Positions 1 through 5,405 are shown, counted from the first letter of the stretch. The stretch: DNA of 7,091 bases from Leucobacter sp. (GCA_017990305.1 JAGNOB010000083.1:1-7091), one strand, 5' to 3'. The notes: generated by a model not told the origin, from the sequence alone. A program made the numbers and translations.

Positions 1-89
1 GCGACGCCGAGTGGGAAGATGCCGATGCCTACGCCAAGCGAATCGCGCACCCCGAGCGCCACCTGCGAGCGCCACGCCACCGGTTCCAT
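1..89 (-). CDS. AzlC-like branched-chain amino acid exporter, N-terminal fragment
   Basis: This partial gene starts at the ATG at 89-87 and runs off the left edge, so only 29 residues are visible. They read as a short polar start followed by the beginning of a hydrophobic segment, with the pattern GVRDSLGVGIGIFPLGV. In the AzlC family (the large membrane subunit of AzlCD-type branched-chain amino acid exporters) the N-terminus has the same layout: a GLR-x-x-LP-like amphipathic stretch followed by a G-x-x-P-x-G-(L/V) turn entering the first membrane helix. The assignment rests on that short match only. No strong Shine-Dalgarno is visible; a weak GAGAG lies about 12 nt upstream. The gene lies downstream of the DUF1844 gene on the same strand, but a terminator separates them, so it probably has its own promoter. 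Another small inner-membrane protein remains possible. Confidence 0.5.
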   Translation of the reverse strand, partial: MEPVAWRSQVALGVRDSLGVGIGIFPLGV

Positions 90-230
90 AGGTTCTATTC
101 TCTCGTATTTCTGCGCTCACGCGGACCGGGCTTGCGCAGGTGGCAAGTGGCCGTGTGCCCCGATCGTGAACGTGGCGCTGTCGGCGTGCGCCGCCAGTGC
201 GCGGGGCTGCTGCACCAACCCGGGGTGTGC

Positions 231-277
231 AAAAAAGCGCAATAGGGCGCGCCCAGGTCGAAACCGGAGCGCGCCCT
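231..277 (-). terminator. Intrinsic terminator of the DUF1844 gene
   Basis: A perfect 9-bp stem pairs AGGGCGCGC (244-252) with GCGCGCCCT (269-277). The apparent loop can fold further: CC-A-GGT pairs with ACC-GG around a CGAA tetraloop at 259-262. Read on the minus strand, the hairpin is followed after about seven bases by six U residues (the A run at 231-236). It lies 18 bp beyond the DUF1844 stop codon. The gap between stem and U-tract is longer than ideal, so efficiency is uncertain. The remaining bases up to the AzlC-like start (90-230) hold no gene; only a 5-bp inverted repeat, CTTGC/GCAAG at 131-147, was noticed there. Confidence 0.65.
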
Positions 278-294
278 CGCAGGAGTTGAACCTC

Positions 295-690
295 TTAGTT
301 CACCGGGCCGGTGTACTTCTCGCCCGGGCCCTTGCCAATCGGGTCGGGGATCGGCGACGCCTCGCGGAAGGCGAGCTGCACGGAACGCAGACCGTCGCGG
401 AGGCTGCGGGCGTGCATGTCGCTGACCTCGGGAGCCCCAGCGGTGATGAGGCCGGCGAGCGCGTTGATGAGCTTCCGCGCTTCGTCAAGGTCGATCTGGC
501 TATCTGGGTCGTCGGCGAGACCAACTTTCACCGCTGCTGCGCTGAGGAGGTGGACTGCCGCAGTGGTGATCACCTCGACTGCTGCGACATCGGCGATGTC
601 GCGCACTGCCTGAGCCGCGTCATCTCCCTCCGGGTAAACGGCATCGTGGTCGGTGGTCTGCGATGCTGCGTCGGCGTTCTGCTCGCTCAT
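295..690 (-). CDS. DUF1844 domain-containing protein
   Basis: This encodes a 131-residue protein of the actinobacterial DUF1844 family, whose biochemical role is unknown to me. Residues 1-30 are acidic and probably disordered. The family core spans about 35-112, with the helix around VHLLSAAAVKVGL (46-58), the D-x-x-EARKLINALAGLI segment (69-82) and the closing LRDGLRSVQLAFRE (97-110). The last 20 residues are rich in Pro and Gly. The start at 690 is supported by AGGGG eight bases upstream and by the SEQNAD-type acidic N-terminus usual for the family. There is no signal peptide or membrane segment, so it should be cytosolic. The gene is divergent from infC, a neighbourhood I recall as conserved in actinobacteria; this suggests but does not show a link to translation. 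It ends at the hairpin at 231-277. Confidence 0.9.
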   Translation of the reverse strand: MSEQNADAASQTTDHDAVYPEGDDAAQAVRDIADVAAVEVITTAAVHLLSAAAVKVGLADDPDSQIDLDEARKLINALAGLITAGAPEVSDMHARSLRDGLRSVQLAFREASPIPDPIGKGPGEKYTGPVN

Positions 691-720
691 ATAAAGCGCC
701 CCTGTCTTTCTGTTCGCTCA

Positions 721-937
721 GTGTGCTAAGCTTCTGGAGGTTATCGGCAAACTTGCCGGTGCTACGGAAGAGGAGATTCTCCCACCCGGCACCTCTATAA
801 GGTTATCGGGTAGTTGGCGCCCCGTCGCATTTCATGCGGCAGCTTAAGGGTGTGGGTACGCGTGCGTTCCCGATCTCATTTCCGTGAGCCTCGACACCGT
901 CGAGCAGACTTATCACATGAGATCAGAGGAGTAGGCG
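721..937 (+). promoter_or_regulatory. Divergent upstream region and structured leader of infC
   Basis: This gene-free stretch between the DUF1844 gene and infC holds a series of small inverted repeats: 743-760 (7-bp stem with one wobble pair, loop AACT), 772-782 (GGAG/CTCC), 824-840 (7-bp stem with CGCAT/ATGCG core, loop TTC), 854-871 (GGG-U-ACG with CGU-U-CCC) and 891-903 (TCGAC/GTCGA, loop ACC). The 9-mer GGTTATCGG occurs twice, at 739-747 and 801-809. TATAAG at 796-801 could be a -10 element, but no -35 is at the right distance; if used, it gives a leader of about 130 nt. Such a leader fits an operon under post-transcriptional control, as infC-rpmI-rplT is in E. coli and Bacillus. The folding is inferred by eye from pairing only. 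Confidence 0.4.
917..934 (+). other. Possible five-codon leader ORF ahead of infC
   Basis: An ATG at 917 opens a five-codon frame (MRSEE) that stops at TAG 932-934, three bases before the proposed infC start and in the same frame. The infC Shine-Dalgarno (925-931) lies inside its last codons. The ATG has no good Shine-Dalgarno of its own; only a weak GAG is about 13 nt upstream. It may be a chance ATG. If translated, terminating ribosomes would sit exactly over the infC initiation site, allowing reinitiation. Confidence 0.2.
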
Positions 938-940
938 ATC
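925..940 (+). promoter_or_regulatory. Ribosome binding site and AUC start codon of infC
   Basis: AGAGGAG at 925-931 is a near-consensus Shine-Dalgarno with a 6-nt spacer to ATC at 938. A TAG stop at 932-934 in the infC frame rules out any start further upstream. Between it and the conserved IF-3 N-terminal sequence ([13 protein letters not shown]) there is no ATG, GTG or TTG. The first GTG in frame (980) lies inside the conserved domain and has no Shine-Dalgarno. The AUC at 938 is therefore the best start. Confidence 0.8.
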
Positions 941-1540
941 AGCGAGCCCCGAACGAATGACCGAATCCGCGTTTCCGAGGTGCGACTGGTAGGACCCGGT
1001 GGCGAGCAGGTCGGTGTTGTGCCGATCGATACGGCACTGCGCCTTGCCCAGGAGGCGGATCTCGATCTCGTTGAGGTCGCCCCGAACTCAAAGCCTCCCG
1101 TTGCCAAGATCATGGACTTTGGAAAGTTCAAGTATGAGGCAGCTCAGAAGGCCAAGGAAGCGCGCCGCAACCAGGCGAACACCGTCCTCAAAGAGGTGCG
1201 TTTCCGCCTGAAGATCGACAAGCACGACTACGAGACCAAGGTCAAGCGTGCCGTCGGCTTCCTCGAGCAGGGCGACAAGGTAAAGGCAATGATCCTCTTC
1301 CGTGGCCGCGAGCAGTCGCGTCCGGAGCAGGGTGTGCGTTTGCTGCAGCAGTTCGCAGAAGGTATTGCCGAATACGGCACTGTCGAGTCCAACCCTCGGA
1401 TTGATGGCCGCAACATGGTTATGGTCATCGCCCCAGTGAAGAACAAGTCCGAGGCGAAGGCCGAGCAGAACGCTCGCCGCGCTGAGGAAAAGGCGAGCCG
1501 CCGCGCTGACAAGCCGGCAGACGACGCCGCCGCCGAATAA
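938..1540 (+). CDS. infC: Translation initiation factor IF-3 (AUC start)
   Basis: IF-3 binds the 30S subunit, keeps it apart from 50S and checks start-codon/initiator-tRNA pairing. With the AUC start the protein has 200 residues. The N-terminal domain covers about 1-70 ([16 protein letters not shown], then [20 protein letters not shown]). The linker helix with the IF-3 signature is around [17 protein letters not shown] (63-79), and the C-terminal domain covers about 85-167 ([41 protein letters not shown]). A charged Lys/Glu/Ala tail of about 33 residues follows, variable in actinobacteria and likely disordered. Starting at the GTG at 980 would remove 14 residues of the conserved domain, so that shorter form is probably wrong. 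The gene leads an operon with rpmI and rplT. A non-AUG start suggests autoregulation by IF-3 itself, as known for E. coli infC (AUU start). Confidence 0.95.
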   Translation: MSEPRTNDRIRVSEVRLVGPGGEQVGVVPIDTALRLAQEADLDLVEVAPNSKPPVAKIMDFGKFKYEAAQKAKEARRNQANTVLKEVRFRLKIDKHDYETKVKRAVGFLEQGDKVKAMILFRGREQSRPEQGVRLLQQFAEGIAEYGTVESNPRIDGRNMVMVIAPVKNKSEAKAEQNARRAEEKASRRADKPADDAAAE

Positions 1541-1550
1541 GACCCGTGGC

Positions 1551-1604
1551 TGCGCGGGGATCGTAAGATCCACCGCGCGCCCATGACGCAGCCGCCCCGG
1601 CGGT
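1551..1604 (+). promoter_or_regulatory. Intercistronic hairpins between infC and rpmI
   Basis: The 87-nt gap contains a strong hairpin. GCGCGG-GGATC (1552-1562) pairs with GATCC-A-CCGCGC (1567-1578), giving eleven pairs around a GUAA (GNRA-type) tetraloop at 1563-1566 with a single bulged A at 1572. Alternatively GGCTGCG (1548-1554) can pair with CGCAGCC (1587-1593) around the shorter inner helix. A second stem, CCGC/GCGG, lies at 1592-1603 just ahead of the rpmI Shine-Dalgarno. There is no U-tract, so this is not an obvious terminator. It could be an RNA-processing or protein-binding element controlling L35 and L20. Confidence 0.45.
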
Positions 1605-1627
1605 GCACCACAACAAGGAGAAAACCG

Positions 1628-1822
1628 ATGCCAAAGCAGAAGACCCACTCGGGGGCTAAGAAGCGCTTCAAGGTAACTGGCTCCGGCAAGCTGATGAAGC
1701 AGCAGGCCGGCATGCGCCACAACCTTGAGGTCAAGTCCTCGCGTCGTAAGCGCCGCCTGAACGCCGACCAGGTGCTCGCTCCGGGCGATGCGAAGCAGGC
1801 GAAGAAGCTCCTCGGCCTCTAA
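1628..1822 (+). CDS. rpmI: 50S ribosomal protein L35
   Basis: This encodes 64 residues, the normal length for bL35, a small basic protein of the large subunit. The sequence opens [20 protein letters not shown], with the diagnostic [17 protein letters not shown] block. It continues with [14 protein letters not shown] (46 percent of which is Lys/Arg) and ends in QAKKLLGL. The ATG at 1628 is chosen because AAGGAG at 1615-1620 sits 7 nt upstream and because the family begins with MPK; an in-frame ATG at 1583 would add 15 unrelated residues. It is the second gene of the operon, 87 nt after infC and 39 nt before rplT. Confidence 0.97.
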   Translation: MPKQKTHSGAKKRFKVTGSGKLMKQQAGMRHNLEVKSSRRKRRLNADQVLAPGDAKQAKKLLGL

Positions 1823-1861
1823 GCCGGCCCCACAACTTATCTCTGTTAAGGAAGAACTGAA

Positions 1862-2248
1862 ATGGCAAGAGTAAAAAGGGCCGTCAACGCCCACAAGAAG
1901 CGTCGCGTAATTCTTGAGCGCGCCTCGGGCTACCGCGGACAGCGTTCGCGCCTGTACCGTAAGGCCAAGGAGCAGGTCACGCACTCGCTCGTGTACGCGT
2001 ACAACGACCGTCGCAAGCGCAAGGGTGACTTCCGCCGCCTGTGGATCCAGCGCATCAACGCTGGTGCACGCGCTAACGGCCTGACCTACAACCGCTTCAT
2101 CCAGGGCCTCGGCCTCGCAGGTGTTGAGGTTGACCGTCGCATGCTCTCGGAGCTCGCGACCAACGACGCAGCGACGTTCGCGACGCTCGTTGAGGTTGCC
2201 AAGAAGGCTCTTCCCGAGGACACCTCGGCACCGAAGGTTGCTGCGTAA
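1862..2248 (+). CDS. rplT: 50S ribosomal protein L20
   Basis: This encodes 128 residues, close to the family norm of about 117-130. bL20 binds 23S rRNA early in large-subunit assembly. The basic N-terminal extension ([39 protein letters not shown], residues 1-39) and the globular C-terminal part with [23 protein letters not shown] (about 61-83) are both intact. The C-terminus ends in an Ala/Pro-rich tail. AAGGAAG at 1848-1854 is the ribosome binding site. It is the last gene of the operon. In E. coli and Bacillus L20 represses its own operon by binding mRNA, so the leader or intercistronic hairpins here are possible targets, but no matching site was recognised. Confidence 0.97.
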   Translation: MARVKRAVNAHKKRRVILERASGYRGQRSRLYRKAKEQVTHSLVYAYNDRRKRKGDFRRLWIQRINAGARANGLTYNRFIQGLGLAGVEVDRRMLSELATNDAATFATLVEVAKKALPEDTSAPKVAA

Positions 2249-2263
2249 GTAGCGTTCTCCAAG

Positions 2264-2300
2264 AAACCCCGTCCCGCATGTTTGCGGTGGCGGGGTTTTT
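2264..2300 (+). terminator. Intrinsic terminator of infC-rpmI-rplT
   Basis: AAACCCCG (2264-2271) pairs with CGGGGTTT (2291-2298) and CCGC (2274-2277) with GCGG (2284-2287), with a small internal loop between the two helices and a 6-nt apical loop. A run of five T (2296-2300) follows directly. It begins 15 bp after the rplT stop codon and closes the operon. Confidence 0.92.
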
Positions 2301-2345
2301 GGGTTGTGTAGTGGGGAGTTGGGCGGACGTGTGGCCGGCCACGGG

Positions 2346-2357
2346 TAGTCTTGTGTC
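2346..2357 (+). promoter_or_regulatory. Probable leaderless promoter of the rRNA methyltransferase gene
   Basis: TAGTCT at 2346-2351 matches the actinobacterial TANNNT -10 pattern and lies 6 nt before the GTG start at 2358, so the transcript should begin at or next to that G. There is no Shine-Dalgarno ahead of the GTG. No convincing -35 is present; TTGGGC at 2319-2324 is 21 bp away. This arrangement is the typical one for leaderless mRNAs in actinobacteria. Confidence 0.55.
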
Positions 2358-3158
2358 GTGACTGAACTCATCGAGAACCCCAAGGCCCCGCGCGTGAAGC
2401 GCGTCGCATCGCTCGCACGGAAGAAGGATCGCCTGGAGGCCGGACAGTTTCTCGTCGAGGGGCCGCAGTCGGTACGTGAACTCCTCACCTACCGTCCCGG
2501 TCTGGCCGAGGTGGTCTACGCGACGACCGGCACGGAAGCCTGGCAACAGGAGATCGACCGGCTCGCGTCAGAAGCGGGGGTGCGGATCGATCGCGTGACC
2601 CCGCCGGTACTCGCCGCGATGGCAGAAACGGTGCAGCCGCAGGGCGTGCTTGCGGTCGCGCATATTCCCCGAGTGGACCTCGCCGAGGCCCTTGCCGGAG
2701 CGAAGCTTGTTGCGGTCCTCCACGAGGTACGCGATCCGGGTAACGCCGGCACGGTGCTGCGTGCCGCAGATGCGGCCGGTGCCGACGCCGTCGTGTTCGC
2801 CGGGGAATCCATTGACCCCTGGCATCCGAAGGTCGTACGTTCAACGACTGGCTCGATCTTCCACCTGCCCGTGGCTACCGCAGGGTCGCTTACCGAGGTC
2901 GTGGATGCGGCTCGCGCGGCGGGCCTTGAGACCATTGCCGCAGACGTGCGCGGCGATTCGCTCGAGCATGCGCGTGGCGAGCTTACGGGGAAGATTGCGT
3001 GGGTCTTCGGCAACGAGGCACGCGGGCTTGATGAGGCTGAGCGCGAGATAATCGGCCGTTCACTCAAACTGCCGATCTTCGGCGCAGCCGAGTCGCTGAA
3101 TCTGGCAACTGCGGCGAGTGTGCTGCTCTACGAGACGGCTTTCGCGCAGCGAGCTTAG
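2358..3158 (+). CDS. SPOUT-family rRNA 2'-O-methyltransferase (TrmH/SpoU type)
   Basis: This 266-residue enzyme should transfer a methyl group from S-adenosylmethionine to a ribose 2'-OH of RNA, most likely rRNA. Residues about 10-95 form the L30e-like substrate-binding domain ([20 protein letters not shown], then EGPQSVREL). The SPOUT catalytic domain follows with all three SpoU motifs: N129[14 protein letters not shown] (motif 1), FGNEARGL with N219/E220/R222 (motif 2) and [14 protein letters not shown] with S246/N248 (motif 3). These supply the catalytic Arg/Asn and the knotted cofactor site. The start is a GTG with a -10-like element just upstream, consistent with a leaderless mRNA. It follows the rplT terminator, a position I recall as common in actinobacteria. 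Members include RlmB, TrmH and the TsnR/AviRb resistance enzymes; the target nucleotide cannot be told from sequence alone. Its stop overlaps that of the convergent hxlR gene. Confidence 0.93.
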   Translation: MTELIENPKAPRVKRVASLARKKDRLEAGQFLVEGPQSVRELLTYRPGLAEVVYATTGTEAWQQEIDRLASEAGVRIDRVTPPVLAAMAETVQPQGVLAVAHIPRVDLAEALAGAKLVAVLHEVRDPGNAGTVLRAADAAGADAVVFAGESIDPWHPKVVRSTTGSIFHLPVATAGSLTEVVDAARAAGLETIAADVRGDSLEHARGELTGKIAWVFGNEARGLDEAEREIIGRSLKLPIFGAAESLNLATAASVLLYETAFAQRA

Positions 3159-3508
3159 TGGCCTGCGCCAGGTTGTGACCGTTTTGCCCAGCGCACGAGT
3201 GGTTGCAGGATGGTGATGAGTTCGGCACCAGACTCGGTGAGTCCGTAGCGAATCTGTACCGGCGTGCTCGGAACCACCGTGCGTATGACGAGCCCCTGGG
3301 ACTCGAGCTCGCGCAGACGTGCGGAGAGCAGCCGATCGGAGAGGCCGTCTATGCTCGTGAGCACCTCAGAGAAGCGGTCTGCGCCGCGGGCGAGGGCGAG
3401 CAATATTGCGGCGGTCCATTTGCGACCGGCGAGCTCGGCTGCCTCGCGAAAGAGCCGACACTCGGCGTCGTCTATGGCGTGCGGGGTGGCGAGTGTCTGG
3501 GTGTTCAT
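3155..3508 (-). CDS. HxlR (DUF24)-family transcriptional regulator with one cysteine
   Basis: This 117-residue protein is a single winged-helix domain of the HxlR family. Helix 1 contains the family-typical acidic-Cys pair (E16-C17), followed by LAGRKWTAAILLAL (27-40), where GRKW replaces the usual GGKW. The recognition helix is about 56-73 (LSDRLLSARLRELESQGLV) and the wing about 78-94, ending in YGLTESG. Cys17 is the only cysteine, which fits one-Cys redox sensors of the family; I recall Corynebacterium glutamicum QorR using Cys17 this way. The gene is divergent from the oxidoreductase operon and has a palindrome abutting its start, so it probably represses both itself and that operon. No Shine-Dalgarno is visible; TACCAT (3522-3517, minus strand) ends 8 nt before ATG, pointing to a leaderless or nearly leaderless mRNA. 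Its stop overlaps the convergent methyltransferase gene by 4 bp. Confidence 0.92.
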   Translation of the reverse strand: MNTQTLATPHAIDDAECRLFREAAELAGRKWTAAILLALARGADRFSEVLTSIDGLSDRLLSARLRELESQGLVIRTVVPSTPVQIRYGLTESGAELITILQPLVRWAKRSQPGAGH

Positions 3509-3525
3509 GCTTACTAATGGTAAGC
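3509..3525. promoter_or_regulatory. Palindromic operator at the hxlR start
   Basis: GCTTACTAATGGTAAGC is an inverted repeat with perfect 6-bp arms (3509-3514 and 3520-3525) around a 5-bp centre that also pairs A3516 with T3518. It abuts the hxlR start codon and covers the likely -10 hexamer (3517-3522), so bound protein would block hxlR transcription. Short palindromes of this kind directly upstream are typical targets of HxlR-family dimers. Binding is inferred. Confidence 0.65.
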
Positions 3526-3550
3526 GACTAACCTGGGAGTTGATCCTGTG

Positions 3551-3587
3551 TTGGTGGTGTCCGAGAGTAGTACTTACCTAGCACTAC
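3551..3587 (+). promoter_or_regulatory. Promoter and second palindrome of the oxidoreductase operon
   Basis: TTGGTG (3551-3556) and TACCTA (3575-3580) form a plausible -35/-10 pair with an 18-bp spacer. The -10 lies inside an imperfect palindrome at 3567-3587: arms GTAGT (3567-3571) and ACTAC (3583-3587), with inner CT/AG pairs at 3573-3574 and 3580-3581. It contains CTTACC, the complement of the GGTAAG in the hxlR-proximal palindrome, and both sites have a TAG/CTA next to it. The oxidoreductase ribosome binding site begins 4 bp further on. Repression by the neighbouring HxlR protein is inferred. Confidence 0.45.
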
Positions 3588-3603
3588 CTCGGAGGAGACC
3601 AGC

Positions 3604-4713
3604 ATGCAGCTCGGCGTCTACAGTTTCGGAAATCAGGCAGCGGATCCCGCGAGCGGCAAGCTTGCGAGCACCGCGCAGGCCCAGCGAGACCTGCTTGAAG
3701 CGATTGTGCTTGCTGACGAGGTTGGTCTTGAGTTCTTCGGTATCGGCGAACACCATACCGAGGAAATGCCTGCATCGGCGGCAGCGGTCGTGCTCGGCGC
3801 CGCCGCGTCCGCCACGAAGCGCATCAGGCTCGGCAGTGCCGTGACGGTACTCAGCACCGATGATCCGGTCCGCGTATTCCAGCAGTTTGCGACACTCGAC
3901 GCGCTCTCGGGCGGTCGGGCTGAGATCACTGCAGGTCGTGGATCGTCGATTGAGTCATACCCGTTGTTTGGGTACAAGCTTGAGGACTACGACCGGCTCT
4001 ATAGCGAGAAGCTCGAACTCCTACTCAAGGTCAATGAGTCTGCACGCGTGACCTGGTCAGGCTCAGTCCGTCCGGCGCTCGACGACCAACTCGTTGTTCC
4101 ACGCCCGGACGCGGGGTCTCTTCCTATCTGGTTGGGGACGGGCGGTAGCCCGAACTCTACCGTGCGGGCGGGCCAGCTCCAGCTGCCCGTGTCGTACGGG
4201 ATACTCGGGGGAGACCCTGCCCGCTTCAAGGCGCTTGCCGATCTGTATCGTCGAGCTTGGGCAGCGGGACCCGCCACCTCCCGGCAGCCTCTCATCTCGG
4301 TCGGGAACCCCGGGTTCATCGGGGAGACCGATCGCGAGGCGCGCAACACGTTCTGGCCGACTTGGTACCGCTCAATGGCTGACATCGGGCAGCGCCGCGG
4401 CTTTGCTCCTCCGGAGCGCGAGCACTTCGAAATCGACGCTGAACGCGGAGCGCTCTTCGTTGGTGGACCTGAGCAGATTGCGGAGCGCATTATTCGTCTG
4501 CACGGCGCGATGGGACACGCTAGGCAATTCCTGCAGATGGATTTCCTCGGCCTGACGCAGCGCGACCTTTTGCGGTCAATTGAGCTGCTTGGTACTCAGG
4601 TGAAACCGATGGTTGACGCAGAGCTTGGGGCAGAGCCCGAGGTTGTGCCGAACCCACTTGGCCCACTGCCGGAAGATGCAGTCGCCACCCCGGCTGTCGG
4701 AGCGGGGCTGTGA
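3604..4713 (+). CDS. LLM-class flavin-dependent oxidoreductase (2I7G-like subfamily)
   Basis: This 369-residue protein belongs to the bacterial luciferase-like (LLM) superfamily of TIM-barrel enzymes that use FMN or F420. It resembles the probable-oxidoreductase subfamily known as LLM_2I7G, with an MQLGVYSFG start, IGEHH at 47-51, LSTDDPVRVFQQFATLD (83-99) followed by LSGGRAEITAGRGSSIESYP (101-120), then LPIWLGTGGSPNSTVRAG (173-190) and the late ALFVGGPEQIAERI. The substrate is not known for this subfamily. There is no signal peptide. The last 28 residues are a Pro/Ala-rich tail beyond the usual family end. The ATG at 3604 has GGAGGAG (3591-3597) 6 nt upstream. It is the first gene of a two-gene operon and its stop codon overlaps the start of the reductase-like gene. 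With a divergent HxlR regulator, a role in handling quinones, electrophiles or other redox-active compounds is a reasonable inference. Confidence 0.9.
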   Translation: MQLGVYSFGNQAADPASGKLASTAQAQRDLLEAIVLADEVGLEFFGIGEHHTEEMPASAAAVVLGAAASATKRIRLGSAVTVLSTDDPVRVFQQFATLDALSGGRAEITAGRGSSIESYPLFGYKLEDYDRLYSEKLELLLKVNESARVTWSGSVRPALDDQLVVPRPDAGSLPIWLGTGGSPNSTVRAGQLQLPVSYGILGGDPARFKALADLYRRAWAAGPATSRQPLISVGNPGFIGETDREARNTFWPTWYRSMADIGQRRGFAPPEREHFEIDAERGALFVGGPEQIAERIIRLHGAMGHARQFLQMDFLGLTQRDLLRSIELLGTQVKPMVDAELGAEPEVVPNPLGPLPEDAVATPAVGAGL

Positions 4714-5348
4714 GCCGGATTGCTGTACTCGGCGTCGGCAAGGTTGGCACGGCGATTGCCCGGGCCGCGCTGGCCGCTGGGCACGAGGTGACTGTCGCCG
4801 GTTCTGGTGACCCAGAGCCTGTGCGCTTCATCACCGAAGTCATGGCCCCGGGGGTGGCGGTTGCGGCTGCTGCGGATGCGGTCGACGGCAGCGATCTCGT
4901 CGTGCTGTCGATACCCCTGCCAAAGCTTGGTTCACTCGACCCCGAGGTGATGCGTGGTCGGATCATCGTCGACGCGATGAACCATTGGGAGCCTACCGAT
5001 GGTGCGCTGCCGGACATCTTCGCGGGCGCTGCGAGCACGAGTGAGGCGGTCGCGCGTCATCTCGCAGGTGCACGGGTTGTGAAGGCTCTCAATCACATCG
5101 GCTACCACGAGATGGAAGCAGATCAGCGACCTCAGGGTGCCCTAGATCGCCGTGGCCTCGCCGCAGTCTCGGACGATCGTGAGGCTGCGGAGCGCGTTGC
5201 CGAGTTTGTCGAGAGTCTCGGCTTCGACGTCGTCGCTGCGACCCCGCTGAGGGTTGGGCGTGGGCTCGAGCCCGGGTCGGAGATCTTCGCTGGATCCTTC
5301 ACTGCCGCCGAGATCGTGCAGCGGATGGATAGCGCGCACAGGCGGTAG
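4710..5348 (+). CDS. F420-reductase-like NAD(P)-binding protein
   Basis: This 212-residue protein has a Rossmann fold like the NADPH:F420 oxidoreductase family (F420_oxidored domain). The nucleotide motif is GVGKVG at 8-13 after the strand SRIAVL. The second strand ends VTVAGSGDPEP, where F420-dependent members usually have GSR; the missing Arg leaves the NADP preference open. Further blocks are DLVVLSIPL, IIVDAMNHW, ARVVKALNHIGYHEM and a closing LEPGSEIFAGSFTAAEIVQRM. The length fits the family. The GTG at 4710 overlaps the TGA of the preceding gene as GTGA, so translation is probably coupled; a weak GGAG lies about 9-13 nt upstream. It could supply or recycle reduced cofactor for the LLM enzyme, which is the natural reading of the pairing, but many members of this subfamily have no known reaction and F420 use is unproven. 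Confidence 0.87.
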   Translation: MSRIAVLGVGKVGTAIARAALAAGHEVTVAGSGDPEPVRFITEVMAPGVAVAAAADAVDGSDLVVLSIPLPKLGSLDPEVMRGRIIVDAMNHWEPTDGALPDIFAGAASTSEAVARHLAGARVVKALNHIGYHEMEADQRPQGALDRRGLAAVSDDREAAERVAEFVESLGFDVVAATPLRVGRGLEPGSEIFAGSFTAAEIVQRMDSAHRR

Positions 5349-5360
5349 CGCGGAGAATGC

Positions 5361-5405
5361 GTTGCGCCCCTGATTGGCACTGGCAGTGCGGATCAGGGGC
5401 GCAAC
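5361..5405. terminator. Large hairpin between convergent genes, probable bidirectional terminator
   Basis: GTTGCGCCCCTGAT (5361-5374) pairs perfectly with ATCAGGGGCGCAAC (5392-5405). Inside, GCACT (5377-5381) pairs with AGTGC (5385-5389) around a 3-nt loop, so 19 pairs are possible with a small mismatch between the two helices. It lies 12 bp after the reductase-like stop and 17 bp beyond the tmm stop on the other strand. Neither side has a U-tract, so it may act as a weak or factor-assisted terminator or a 3' stabilising hairpin. A near copy of the right arm, GATCAGGGCGCG, follows at 5411-5422. Confidence 0.6.

Noticed and set aside
19..729. A 236-codon open frame on the plus strand over the AzlC-like and DUF1844 genes
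   Set aside because: It is the opposite strand of a recognisable DUF1844 gene and of its terminator, has no ribosome binding site and no family-like sequence.
980..982. GTG at 980 as the infC start
   Set aside because: It has no Shine-Dalgarno and would cut 14 residues of the conserved IF-3 N-terminal domain; the AUC at 938 fits better.
1088..2488. A 466-codon open frame on the minus strand across infC, rpmI and rplT
   Set aside because: It lies antisense to three unmistakable translation genes, its translation resembles no family I know, and long antisense frames are common in GC-rich DNA.
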